From Bactericera cockerelli (Eukaryota > Arthropoda > Insecta > Hemiptera > Triozidae), in contig CM044966.1 of NCBI GenBank assembly GCA_024516035.1, positions 22,107,185 to 22,171,184 on the forward strand: a stretch of DNA of 64,000 bases, read 5' to 3'. Shown here in pieces: positions 46,001 to 53,222 of the stretch (position 1 is the stretch's first letter; each line of letters opens with the position of its first letter). The notes beneath the pieces were generated by a model. That model made no database searches. It was given only the letters and a program-made list of their open reading frames with translations, and had not been told where the DNA came from. The position numbers were made by a program, and so were the translations under genes.

Positions 46001-49000
46001 TCCGCCGCCTTATCGATCAAGCTACTGTATGAGGTTGGTGCAGTACTTTTCTTTGTATTGTCTCTTTCTTTGTATTGGCGTTCTTCACACCTCGTCCGAA
46101 GTGTTTGATAACACACAGGTGCTCGATGGTGGTTACCTTCCACTAAAGAGTGTTATATAACTTACCGGGTGTACCCGCGATGCGGAACGCTATACAGGGT
46201 GTCGTCGAGATCTTGGTCTCCTTGGTCTTGCACATCAGGTTGACCAACACAAGCCTGCCCTCCATTTCGTGTCGCAGCTCCGTGTCTCCCATCCACTGCA
46301 GGTAGACCTGGTTGTGGTCCTGGGGGGGGGGGGGGATTTAATAGTGTCTAAAACATGTTCAACTTGTTGTAGTCACTGTGGCAGAGTGAGTTAGCGCGCT
46401 AGGCGTTGCACGTATGCCACGCATGGTGACCTGGGTTCGATCCCCAGCGGGGCAGGATTTTTTCTGCTCTCTACTTGGGTGTTTGGGGTCCACTCATACC
46501 TCGTGAGGAAAAATGAGTAGTTACTTGTGTATAAAATTCCTGCCCCACTGGGGATCGAATCCAGGGCATCATGTGTGGACTGCCTAGCGCCGCTAACTCA
46601 CTCTGCCACGAAGACTACAACAAATTCAACATGTTTTCGAAAGTATTGCACATTCCATACTAATGTAAATTCAGGCGCAAATACAAAAATGCCACAGCTA
46701 GAGCTATGCTGTTGACTCTTTAGAAGATTAGAAGCCAGCGTTGATAAACCCTTGGGAAACTGCAAGCTAGCCTGGCTGGTAGGGTTGGCTAGTCTGTTCT
46801 CTGTTTAAGTCCTCTAGCGAGACACTGGACTTCTCCCTGTTTAACTACAAGCTAGCCTAGCTTGTACTGGTTGGCTAGTCAGTTCGCTGTTTATAGTCCT
46901 CAAGCGATACACTGGTCCTCTCCCTGTTTAACTACAAGCTAGTCTGACTTGTAAGGGTTGGCTAGTCAGTTCGCTGTTTATAGTCCTCAAGCGAGACACT
47001 GGTCCTCTCCCTGTTTAACTACAAGCTAGCCTGGCTTGTAAGGGTTGGCTGGTCTGTTCTCTGTTTATAGTCCTCTAGCGAGACACTGATCTTCTCCCCG
47101 TTTAACTACAAGCTAGCCTGGCTTGTAGGGGTTGGCTAGTCAGTTCTCTGTTTATAGTCCTCTAGCGATACACTAGTCTTCTCCCTGTTTAACTACAAGC
47201 TAGCCTGGCTTGTAGGGGCTGGCTAGTCAGTTCTCTGTTTATAGTCCTCTAGCGATACACTAGTCTTCTCCCTGTTTAACTACAAGCTAGCCTGGCTTGT
47301 AGGGGCTGGCTAGTCAGTTCTCTGTTTATAGTCCTCTAGCGATACACTAGTCTTCTCCCTGTTTAACTACAAGCTAGCCTGGCTTGTAGGGGCTGGCTAG
47401 TCAGTTCTCTGTTTATAGTCCTCTAGCGATACACTAGTCTTCTCCCTGTTTAACTACAAGCTAGCCTGGCTTGTAGGGGTTGTCTAGTCAGTTCGCTATT
47501 TATAGTCCTCTAGCGACTGAAGTAATATTCGCGTGGTTCCAGTTGACATTTCCCATGTGAAGAGTCATAGTCGCAAAGGTTTTAGTTGGTAAGAGTCCAA
47601 CATTATCTGGCGAGCTTCGGTGATGAGTTTGCAGGATTGAGTTTTTCATCTCTGTACATCAGTCGCAGAAATTGCCATTTATCCATGAGGATTTCCTTCG
47701 CCGTCATATGACATTTACATGGTTTCCCCCCCCAAAAAAAAGTCCTCTAGCGAGGCACTGGTCTTCTCCCTGTTGAACATCTCCTAGCCGGACTTACTTT
47801 ATGAAGTTTGAACGGGAGGGGACTTACTTTATGAAGTTTGAACGGGAGGGGACTTACTTTATGAAGTTTGAACGGGGTTTCGAAGTCGGCACTGTGGTTC
47901 CCTATCTCCACCCATCCCCCCGCTGTGAGGAAGCTAGACCTGGACACCACGCACAGGGGAGAGTTGCTGTCTGGAAACAAGAATATATAATTCACACATA
48001 GTGTAGGTAATAATAATTCCGTGTCCGTAAGATAGGTATTGATACCTAAATCACGATTGTGAGAGAATTATACAGGGTGTAACAGACTAAAAGTAAAATC
48101 TCTTAAGAGGTGGTAGTATAGATCATTTCCAACCATTAATGTTCTATAACACTTTTGATTTAAACTCAGTGGTTCTCGAGCTATTATTTTTTTGAATTAT
48201 TTTTACAAGTCCCCTGCCGCTCGACAAAAAATGGCATCTAACTCCGTAAATACAGTAGATGAAGCAATAGATTTAACTTTTTCCATAAGATAACAATATT
48301 TCACTATTATTTAGACTAGATTTATTCTTAAAAAATGCACACGTACTGAAAAAAATCGGCAGCAGCGGAAAATTTATCGCGAACATGAAATCCACCTGAA
48401 ACTTCAGCCGCCATTTTCTCATAATACTGCCCTCATAAATTATTGGTTTCATTTATGTAAAAACTTGCTTGAAGTCTTATCTTTCAGAAAATATCACATA
48501 TTTGATATAAAACTTTCATTTTTTATTGAAACCAAGAGAAACTAAAAAAAAGTCAGTCAGTACTACTAACTGTACCTACTAGGCTACCATCCTACTTTTA
48601 CCTAGGGAACTAATTTTTTTCTTCAATTTGACAAATTATGGTTGCCATTTATTTTCCAACGGCCCAAAATTTTGCCTCAGTAGACTCTTAACTTGGAGGT
48701 CACTCGTTCGAGTCTCAAGTGTGGCAAATTAGTATGTACGTATCCATGTACGATACTTTTAGCTGTGGTGCTTCAGAAATCAATATTAATCGTAATTGTT
48801 CATTTGTTCATAAGAGGAAAGGGTCTCAATGATAAAATGGTTTGAATGAAATGAAACATAACAATGTACCTACATAGTTAACACCCACAGGTAAAGGTGG
48901 TACGATAAATACTGAACATTCATAGGTTGGTACATAGAGGTACAAATTATTATGTTAGTAGGTACCGAATTTTAATAAAACACATGGAATACTAAAATAT

Positions 49001-52000
49001 TAAGGTCAATTAGTAGTCACCGTGGCAGAGTGAGTTAGCGTGCTAGGCGTTGCACGCATGGTGACCTGGGTTCGATCCCCAGCGGGACAGGAGTTTTTCT
49101 GTTCTGTACTTGGATGTTCGGGGTCCACTCATACCTCGTGAGGAAAAATGAGTAGTTACTTGTATGAGTAACGACCAGTGGCGGCATTACCAGAGTAAAA
49201 AGAAATTAATGTAATAGAATAATTCGAAAAGTAAAGGAGGCTCTTAGTAATGCTGCGCTACCCACAAAAAATGTGAAGAGGCCTTGTCCTTCACCACAAA
49301 TAAAACCATACATACATATTAAAATATTAAGGTCAATTAATCACGATCGTGGTGTCACAATAGCTCAAACTCGTCTTACTAAATATTTGCCATACTTGAG
49401 ACTCGAACCAGTGACCTCCAAGTTAAGAGTCCGCAGCCTTATCAATGAATCGACTGAGGCTAACTTTTTGGGCCGTTGGAAAGTAAATGACAACCATAAT
49501 TTGTCAAATTGAAGAAAAAAATTAGTTCCCTAGGTAAAAGTAGGATGGTAGCCTAGTAGGTACAGTTAGTAGTACTGACTGACTTTTTTTTAGTTTCTCT
49601 TGGTTTCAATAAAAAATGAAAGTTTTATATCAAGTTTGTCATATTTTCTGAAAGATAAGACTTCAAGCAAGTTTTTACATAAATGAAACTAATACTTTAT
49701 GTGGGCAGTATTTTGAGAAAATGGCGGCTGAAGTTTCAGGTGGATTTCATGTTTGCGATAAATTTTCCGCTGCTGCTGATTTTTTTCAGTACGTGTGCAC
49801 TTTTTAAGAATAAATCTAGTCTAAATAATAGTGAAATGTTGTTATCTTATGGAAAAAGTTAAATCTATTGCTTCATCTACTGTATTTACGGAGTTAGATG
49901 CCATTCTTTGTCGAGCGGCAGGGGACTTGTAAAAATAATTCAAAAAAATAATATCTCGAGAACCACTGAGTTAAATCAAAAGTGTTATAGAACATTAATG
50001 GTTGGAAATGATCTATACTACCACCTCTTAAGAGATTTTACATTTAGTCTGTTACACCCTGTATAGACGCCCAGATCCAATGTCTAGGCTTTTTCATGTC
50101 CATCGATTCTATTTGGTTTTAACGTCCTGCCTTGAGGTAGGACGTTACACAGATAGGGGTCATCCCAAACTTGATTATTATCTAAATTTTATTGTTGAAC
50201 GACAATAAAATCTGGCGGTCGCGGTGTCATTTTTTCGATTCAAATCAAATATGTTCAGAAAAATCATACTCCGACTGCCAGTTTCTATTGCCGTTCAATA
50301 AGTAAATTTAGAGAATAATCAAGTTTGGGATGACCTCTAGAACGAATAAAGAAAGATAAACATAAGAGGAATGAATTCAGAGAGGAGTACAAAGAAGTAG
50401 AAGGAGAGACTTTCTCAATTTGATATTATTTATTTTTAGCTAATTATACTCATTCTATTGAGTGGGGCGTTCTTCTTTTTGTAACCACGAAGTGGTGTTT
50501 TTGGGAGGTAAATAATTTACACATAGTGTAGGTACCACCTAGGAAACACTTACACAGATTGTGGAATTCCGCGGGTGGTGTACGAAATATTTGCTTCTGT
50601 GTTCAAAGTTCAAAATCCGATCCAAATAGTCGCCCTTTTGCACCTGTAACCTATAACTTTCACTCTTCAAACAGTAAAGTCCCCATGTCATTACGCCTTG
50701 TGAGAAATGCTGTCTCCTATCGAAGCGTGCACTTTTATTTTAACAACATTCCCAGTGGTTAAAAAAAAGTGGTAGTCAAGTGGTTAACACGCTAGTCTGG
50801 TAATACAGGTAGCGTAGGGATCCGTTGGTTCGAATTGCGGAACTGCAGCACCCCCCAGACGAAATGAAAAAGAGAGGATTTTTCTCAAGTCCCAGCTCGT
50901 ACACAATAAGGGTTGGGTGGAAGAGATTGCCATACGCAATAACCCCGCCCTTAAGTTAGGACATATGTATATATTTTGTTTATTTTTTTTGTATATTATT
51001 AATATTGATGTCAAAATTATATTTAATTTTTACCATTATTTGTCTGTAGGTATAGTATGTTCTACTAATAAGGAGTTTCTAACTAAATAAATAAATAAAT
51101 AGATCTTCACATATTTCTATTCAATTAATCGAAAAATTTCAATTTCTAATGACCATTATTATTTTGAATCCCACCCAGTGCATGAATTTTTCCTCATTAA
51201 TTTGAGTTTGTGACCACATAATAGTAGGACTCTGACAGTTAGGTGGTAGAAAATGTTTTGAGCATTAACCTCGCCTGGTGGTTACCTTCCACTAAAGAGT
51301 ATTATTATTATTTCTGCAATGTGACCGATTTCATAGTGACCACGAGAGCACCTGTAGGGTCCACAGTAACATAATACAAACAGATCCAAAAAATTCCGAC
51401 TCCGCCGGGATTCGAACTCAGGTCCCCGCGCGTGTAAGCCTGGTGCTCTACCCACTCGGCACCGAATTTTTTTAAAGGTTTTGTACAGACAGACCGACAG
51501 ACACACGTACCAATGGCTATTAATGCAAATAAATTACAAATTACAAATAAGAAAAATAGAAATTGAAATTGAAAGAAATAAATTTTACTAATTTTACGAA
51601 AACAAACACAAAACTTCCAATACCAGCTTGTTAGCTAGTATTTTCTCGATAGTTCGGAAGTAATAAGACTTGTAGATAATACCAGATAACTTGTAGTTCG
51701 CGGTGTTTTTGCATAGCTGCGAATGTGAGGACATTAATATCTGCACATATAAATTGCAATGATGCACTAGCAAGAATACTGGAGATTTGCATAGCTACAA
51801 ATGTGAGAACATCTGCACATATAAATTGCAATTTGCAATGATAGAGGTAAATTACCAGGTGTGCGGAAGAGAGTGAAGTTGGCTGCAAATATGGTTAGTA
51901 AAAATAACACTCTTTAGTGGACGGTAACCACCAGGCGAGGTTAATGCTCAAAGCATTTTCTATCACCTAACCGTCAGAGTCTTATTATAAAATTCAATTG

Positions 52001-52747
52001 ATATAATATATTTCATTTAACAAATCCTCTTTCTTTAGTGTACTCAACACGGATGCAACATTTCTTCTCTGTACTCACTCTTTGTCGGAAGTACTGTACG
52101 TCTCTCTTTCGTTTCAAGCACCAGAGACTTGGAAATAGAATTGAATAGATCCAAGTCATCTGGTTCAAGTCTTATTATTATGTGGTTACATACTCAAAAT
52201 TAATGAGGAATAAGCATTTTCTATTACGAATTCATGCATTGGGTTAATAATTCATGCAATGGGTGGGATTCGAACCAGCGGATCCCTACGCAACCAGGTC
52301 AGACAATAATGAGAAGTTGGTTAGTAGGACAACTCTTTTCCGACACCGGTGGATCGGTGACTCCTTTGACTATGGTTTCGAACGAGAAACTGCAAACTAT
52401 CCGATAAATAGTTGAGAATTAATTAGTGAGCGATTCACAGGTTGGTATACCTGTAAAAAAGCATTTAATGCTATTTTTCTCTTCAAACTGACTGACTGAT
52501 ATACAGGGTGTATCTCAGAAACGCGCTGAATTGGAATACTATTAATTATTGTTAATTTATTTTTTAATAGTAATTTTTTATCTAATTTATTCCATTTATT
52601 TATACCTGTAAAAAAGCATTTAATGCTATTTTCTCTTCAAATTGATTGATTGATAATACAGGGTGTATCTCAATTCACTGCCAACCGAAAACGGGGACTA
52701 AACAAACAAGCAAGTGACTTACCTAAGAGAAAAATTGTATATGACAT
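35001..52747 (-). CDS. Single-pass membrane protein, possibly shavenoid-like (10-exon model)
   Basis: Join on the minus strand: 52747-52723 (tentative), 51882-51856, 47970-47858, 46319-46166, 44706-44434, 44192-44065, 42842-42597, 40447-38336, 37464-37335, 37000-35001. All introns are GT-AG and phases agree at every junction; total 5208 nt, 1735 codons plus stop. Layout: short hydrophobic N terminus, ectodomain of about 120 residues with few Cys, one transmembrane helix at about 132-154 followed by NKKR (stop-transfer), then about 1580 cytoplasmic residues of low complexity with Ser/Arg repeats, Tyr sites and proline motifs such as VPPLPPRSIKPPLPPK. From memory, insect shavenoid proteins, which promote actin-rich hair outgrowth, have this build; identity is inferred, not searched. 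Without the 25-nt exon, the 5' end would lie upstream, perhaps outside the window. Four splice-site or stop-codon arrays lie within it. Confidence 0.8.
37001..37334 (-). other. Intron 9
   Basis: Donor GTGAAG at 37334 and acceptor TATTTACAG at 37001. AT-rich, 334 nt, no inserted element recognised. Confidence 0.8.
37335..37464 (-). CDS. Coding exon 9 (130 nt)
   Basis: Acceptor CCCTCCACAG; starts in phase 0 with FNSLQYDEHDYEIVGNKN and ends SVE plus one base. DEHDYEIV offers a candidate phospho-tyrosine site. Phase fits both neighbours. Confidence 0.88.
37465..38335 (-). other. Intron 8 with repeat fragments
   Basis: 871 nt between the strong donor GTAAGT and the acceptor before 37464. It contains a fragment with the palindrome GCGAAACGGTCGTTTCGC (about 37830, shared with about 44244) and, at 38150-38240, two copies of a CTCCCTGTTTATAGTCCCCC unit related to the 87-bp array at 46730-47520. 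Confidence 0.75.
38336..40447 (-). CDS. Coding exon 8 (2112 nt): cytoplasmic Ser/Arg repeat region
   Basis: Acceptor TGATTTCAG, donor GTAAGT, exactly 704 codons in phase 0. Starts QPPAAAIEFLIKIREVIAIA, a predicted amphipathic helix, then IPEEETLVIPKP. From about residue 455 to 630 of the model there is a degenerate 10-12-residue repeat of the type RSNxSHRDE/CSHRSNRDDV with scattered Cys and His, followed by a CHCSKKR cluster. Later parts are Asn/Ser/Lys-rich, with PSPPKQ. No catalytic domain is seen. Opposite-strand frames (for example 39455-40048) are shadows of the repeat. Confidence 0.92.
40633..41511. mobile_element. Tc1/mariner-type foldback MITE
   Basis: Arms 40633 to about 41000 and 41145 to 41511 are inverted copies (about 370 bp each). 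Ends CAGGGTGAGCATAAAGTCTC and complement, flanked by TA on both sides, the usual mariner target. Internal marks: CCCCGTATCTCGAGAACGG and GGACGTCCGACCCTG. Arms differ at scattered bases, so it is not brand-new. No transposase. Confidence 0.85.
41805..42057 (+). mobile_element. tRNA-SINE 3' part followed by a hairpin
   Basis: GGAAGAGATTGCCATTGGCA, AATAACCCCGCCC, AGTTAGGACAT and TACCATTATTTGTCTGT match 50907-51100. After the tail, AAATAAATAAATTGGTGTG and its complement form a hairpin at 41993-42052. Confidence 0.65.
42246..42515 (+). mobile_element. full-length 5S-rRNA-derived SINE with target duplication
   Basis: Intact head from GCCAGCGTC to GACGCTGGC, body CAGGCTGGGTGAGGTCAATG, GGGTAAAACCCCCGTCGTG, end CCCCACTT plus about 25 A. 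AAATGTAAATT flanks it at 42235-42245 and 42516-42526. The best copy for a consensus. Confidence 0.95.
42597..42842 (-). CDS. Coding exon 7 (246 nt)
   Basis: Acceptor GATCCGGCAG, donor GTGAGT, 82 codons in phase 0 beginning FQLTSAIVHPSSHHP and ending YFEHDLLI. GC-rich and clearly coding. The acceptor has a poor pyrimidine tract, because a truncated SINE lies about 20 bp upstream of it. Confidence 0.88.
42862..42953 (+). mobile_element. truncated tRNA-headed SINE between array and exon 7
   Basis: GTCACCGTGGCAGAGTGAGC, GGTGACCTGGGTTCGATTCG and GGAGCAGGAATT. The SINE body is absent; the 63-bp array starts immediately after, so the array may have overrun or truncated it. Confidence 0.75.
42954..44065 (-). 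repeat. 63-bp in-frame minisatellite of a splice-donor junction (~18 units)
   Basis: Each unit on the minus strand is the end of exon 6 plus the start of intron 6: GAAAGGGATATGGAGCC, then CAACATGAATCAC (or CAT), then GTGAGTGTTTTG. The donor hexamer GTGAGT recurs every 63 bp (plus-strand ACTCAC at 44059, 43996 and on to 42995), with a few 60-bp steps. 63 nt is 21 codons, reading ERDMEPPANMNH and VSVLSSWGS, so unspliced units stay open. The frame is intact through about eight donors until a 1-nt change at about 43558. Confidence 0.95.
44065..44192 (-). CDS. Coding exon 6 (128 nt with the first donor)
   Basis: Acceptor TCTCCTCCTCAG; completes a Gly codon, then MIKNNPLLHRCHDNGGYISD to NMNH. The donor at 44064 is the first of about 18 near-identical donors in the downstream array, so the 3' end of this exon is ambiguous. 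Use of donor n would add 21 residues per unit. Confidence 0.85.
44193..44433 (-). other. Intron 5
   Basis: 241 nt. Contains a SINE 3' tail scrap (CTTCCACTAAAGAGTATTAT at about 44367) and a copy of the palindrome repeat GCGAAACGGTCGTTTCGC (about 44244). Confidence 0.75.
44434..44706 (-). CDS. Coding exon 5 (273 nt): transmembrane segment
   Basis: Acceptor TATTTAATTTCCAG at 44707; ends at a GGTGAGG donor. Encodes the juxtamembrane stretch SPDIVPTLAESPSS, then the hydrophobic helix ISLGTIAVILGLIYVTSVAL, then YNKKR, which fixes the topology as N-out by the positive-inside rule. The first 105 nt or so and the acceptor are copied about 8 times upstream. Confidence 0.92.
44709..45845 (-). repeat. 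Tandem array of an acceptor plus exon 5' end (~8 extra copies)
   Basis: Units of 124-136 bp. Each has TTTGATTCCCAG followed by a copy of the first ~105 nt of exon 5, ending CTGGGACTG, then an ATT run. Acceptor copies lie near 44836, 44971, 45101, 45225, 45355, 45490, 45625 and 45760. Three copies share an 11-nt deletion. Intact copies stay open and would read into poly-Ile and a TGA in the ATT run. No matching donor is seen in the units. Confidence 0.95.
45955..46160 (-). repeat. tRNA-like remnant and SINE tail next to exon 4
   Basis: GGAATTGAACCACCGACCTC (45970s) is a tRNA-like B-box complement. At 46128-46155 GGTGGTTACCTTCCACTAAA with GAGTGTTAT is the 3' tail of the SINE family seen at 51165-51310. 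It ends within about 10 nt of the exon 4 donor. Confidence 0.6.
46166..46319 (-). CDS. Coding exon 4 (154 nt): ectodomain
   Basis: Donor GTAAGT; acceptor CAG preceded by a run of 14 C (plus-strand G run 46322-46335), an unusual pyrimidine tract. Encodes DHNQVYLQWMGDTELRHEME to CIAFRIAGTP plus one base, with two Cys (MCKTK, PCIAF) that could pair. Confidence 0.88.
46371..46622. mobile_element. two tRNA-headed SINE pieces, head to head
   Basis: Plus-strand head and body 46371-46530 (GTCACTGTGGCAGAGTGAGT, GGTTCGATCCCCAGC) is followed by a minus-strand head 46530-46622 (CTGGGGATCGAATCC, CTAACTCACTCTGCCACG). Together they form an imperfect palindrome of the same family. Confidence 0.75.
46730..47520. 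repeat. 87-bp intronic minisatellite (~8.5 units)
   Basis: Unit marks: CTGTTTAACTACAAGCTAGC, CTGGCTTGTAGGGG and CTGTTTATAGTCCTCTAGCG. Units near 47171, 47259, 47345 and 47432 are nearly identical; earlier ones are diverged. A two-unit relative in intron 8 (38150-38240) shows it derives from a dispersed repeat, not from the gene's exons. Confidence 0.9.
47798..47887 (-). repeat. 30-bp in-frame triplication of a splice donor
   Basis: On the minus strand, CCGTTCAAACTTCATAAA followed by GTAAGTCCCCTC repeats three times, giving donors at 47857, 47827 and 47797. The unit is 10 codons (PFKLHKVSPL), so all three donors share phase 0. Confidence 0.93.
47858..47970 (-). CDS. Coding exon 3 (113 nt with the first donor): ectodomain
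   Basis: Acceptor TTCTTGTTTCCAG. Completes an Asp codon, then SNSPLCVVSRSSFLTAGGWV and NHSADFETPFKLHK, with a potential N-glycosylation site at NHS. Extending to the second or third donor adds 10 or 20 residues. Confidence 0.88.
48073..50061. mobile_element. 2-kb mariner-type foldback with tRNA-like arms and nested SINE
   Basis: Left arm 48073 to about 48735 and right arm about 49385 to 50061 are reverse complements. Ends CAGGGTGTAACAGACTAAA, TA on both flanks. Marks repeated in both arms: CTCTTAAGAGGTGG, GACTTCAAGCAAG (one orientation each) and GAAACTTCAGCCGCCATTTT. The inner arm ends carry a tRNA-like remnant (CAGTAGACTCTTAACTTGGA, GTTCGAGTCTC), so it was captured before the arms were duplicated. 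The central loop holds a SINE at 49016-49330. Confidence 0.88.
49016..49330 (+). mobile_element. tRNA-headed SINE, full-length, in the foldback loop
   Basis: GTCACCGTGGCAGAGTGAGT, GGTTCGATCCCCAGC, CTCATACCTCGTGAGG, GAGGCCTTGTCCTTCACCAC, tail AAAACCATACATACA. Possible target duplication: ATTAAGGTCAATTA occurs at about 48999 and again at about 49327. Confidence 0.85.
50115..50506 (+). mobile_element. half of a CCCCCCAAAAAACAC foldback element
   Basis: Matches the inner region and right arm of 62873-63418: GGGGTCATCCCAAACTTGAT, CAAGTTTGGGATGACC, AAACATAAGAGGAATGAATT, AACCACGAAGTGGTGTTTTT. The outer left arm is missing. Confidence 0.75.
50768..51100 (+). mobile_element. tRNA-headed SINE, full-length
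   Basis: Head GTAGTCAAGTGGTTAACACG with GGATCCGTTGGTTCGAAT, body GGGTTGGGTGGAAGAGATTG and AATAACCCCGCCC, tail (AAATA)n at 51085-51100. Confidence 0.75.
51165..51310 (+). mobile_element. tRNA-SINE of the CCACTAAAGAG family, head truncated
   Basis: AATCCCACCCAGTGCATGAA, GAGTTTGTGACCACATAATA, GAGCATTAACCTCGCCTGG, CCACTAAAGAGTATTATTA. Inverted partner at 51905-51990. Confidence 0.75.
51395..51475 (-). repeat. tRNA-like SINE head, minus strand
   Basis: GCCGGGATTCGAACTCAGGT is a B-box complement, and CACTCGGCACCG the 5' head complement. No intact acceptor stem noticed. Confidence 0.5.
51660..51850. repeat. short direct duplication
   Basis: GCATAGCTGCGAATGTGAGG with ATCTGCACATATAAATTGCA at about 51711-51757 recurs at about 51788-51832 in slightly shorter form. 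Confidence 0.65.
51856..51882 (-). CDS. 27-nt microexon (exon 2) of the membrane-protein gene
   Basis: Minus strand: TTTTACTAACCATATTTGCAG (a yeast-consensus-like TACTAAC branch point and an acceptor) precedes 27 nt ending CGCACACCTG, then GTAATT. It encodes ANFTLFRTP plus one base. The outgoing phase gives an Asp codon with exon 3, and the incoming phase needs one base, supplied by the candidate exon 1. Found by eye from splice signals, so less certain than the long exons. Confidence 0.55.
51905..52310 (-). mobile_element. tRNA-SINE of the CCACTAAAGAG family, minus strand, in pieces
   Basis: CTCTTTAGTGGACGGTAACC and GAGGTTAATGCTCAAAGCAT at 51910-51960, then GTCTTATTATTATGTGG at about 52175, and the head complement GGGATTCGAACCAGCGGATC at about 52265. 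Interrupted and rearranged. Confidence 0.6.
52723..52747 (-). CDS. Candidate first coding exon (25 nt): start codon plus hydrophobic leader
   Basis: Minus strand ATG at 52747-52745 reads MSYTIFLL plus one base, then a consensus donor GTAAGT. Joined to the microexon the protein begins MSYTIFLLANFTLFRTPDS, a short hydrophobic leader compatible with a signal peptide, and the phase fits. The upstream stretch is AT-rich and would be 5' UTR. It lies inside a CAGGGTG-flanked repeat, which weakens the call; a more distant first exon is possible. Confidence 0.35.
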
Positions 52748-52849
52748 GACGTGAATAGAATATGTATGTAAATTTTTTTGAAAAGATATAGATAAATAAA
52801 AATAAATAAATAAATAAAAATAAAGAAATGTGTTTCTTTGTTGACAATT

Positions 52850-53095
52850 TTATTAGGTAGCGCAGAATTATAGGACTTTTTCGTATAGTTAATATCCCAA
52901 TATCTTATTTTTGCCTATAAGTCCGCCACTGGTCGCTGCTAGCATTAAAGCAGCTACTCATTTTTCCTCACGAGGTATGAGTGTACCCCAAAAACCCAAG
53001 AACAGAGCAGAAAAAATTCTGCACCGCTGGGGATTGAACCCAGGTCACCGTGCGTGCAATGCCTAGCGCGCTAACTCACTCTGCCACGGTGACAT
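52850..53095 (-). mobile_element. tRNA-headed SINE, minus strand
   Basis: Minus strand: GTCACCGTGGCAGAGTGAGT, GGTTCAATCCCCAGC, CTCATACCTCGTGAGG, then a tail with AAGTCCTATAATTCTGCGC. This tail type is shared with 57693-57960 and differs from the GAGGCCTTGTG tail at 27300. Confidence 0.8.
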
Positions 53096-53222
53096 AAATA
53101 AAAAGTAAATGTCACTTTCCTCGGAAAAGGTAACGAATGGATCACTAGTTTTGGATTTTTTGTACGCCCTGACCCACTGAATAACCCCATTTTGGAATAG
53201 TTATGAATTGTGATACACCCTG

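Larger units (their letters stand above)
47971..51855 (-). other. Intron 2, filled with mobile elements
   Basis: Between the microexon donor GTAATT at 51855 and the acceptor at 47971. Contains the 2-kb foldback 48073-50061, the half foldback 50115-50506 and three SINE pieces. Confidence 0.6.
52504..53222. mobile_element. CAGGGTGTATC mariner-type MITE with duplicated left end and nested SINE
   Basis: Left ends CAGGGTGTATCTCA at 52504 and 52659, right end GATACACCCTG ending 53222, all next to TA. Before each left end the ~110-bp text ACCTGTAAAAAAGCATTTAA recurs. The 52659 end matches the right end best. A SINE lies inside at about 52850-53095. Confidence 0.65.

Noticed and set aside
46190..46205. 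CAGGGTG transposon end in exon 4
   Set aside because: The match ATACAGGGTG is within a well-supported coding exon and has no partner end nearby; chance occurrence.
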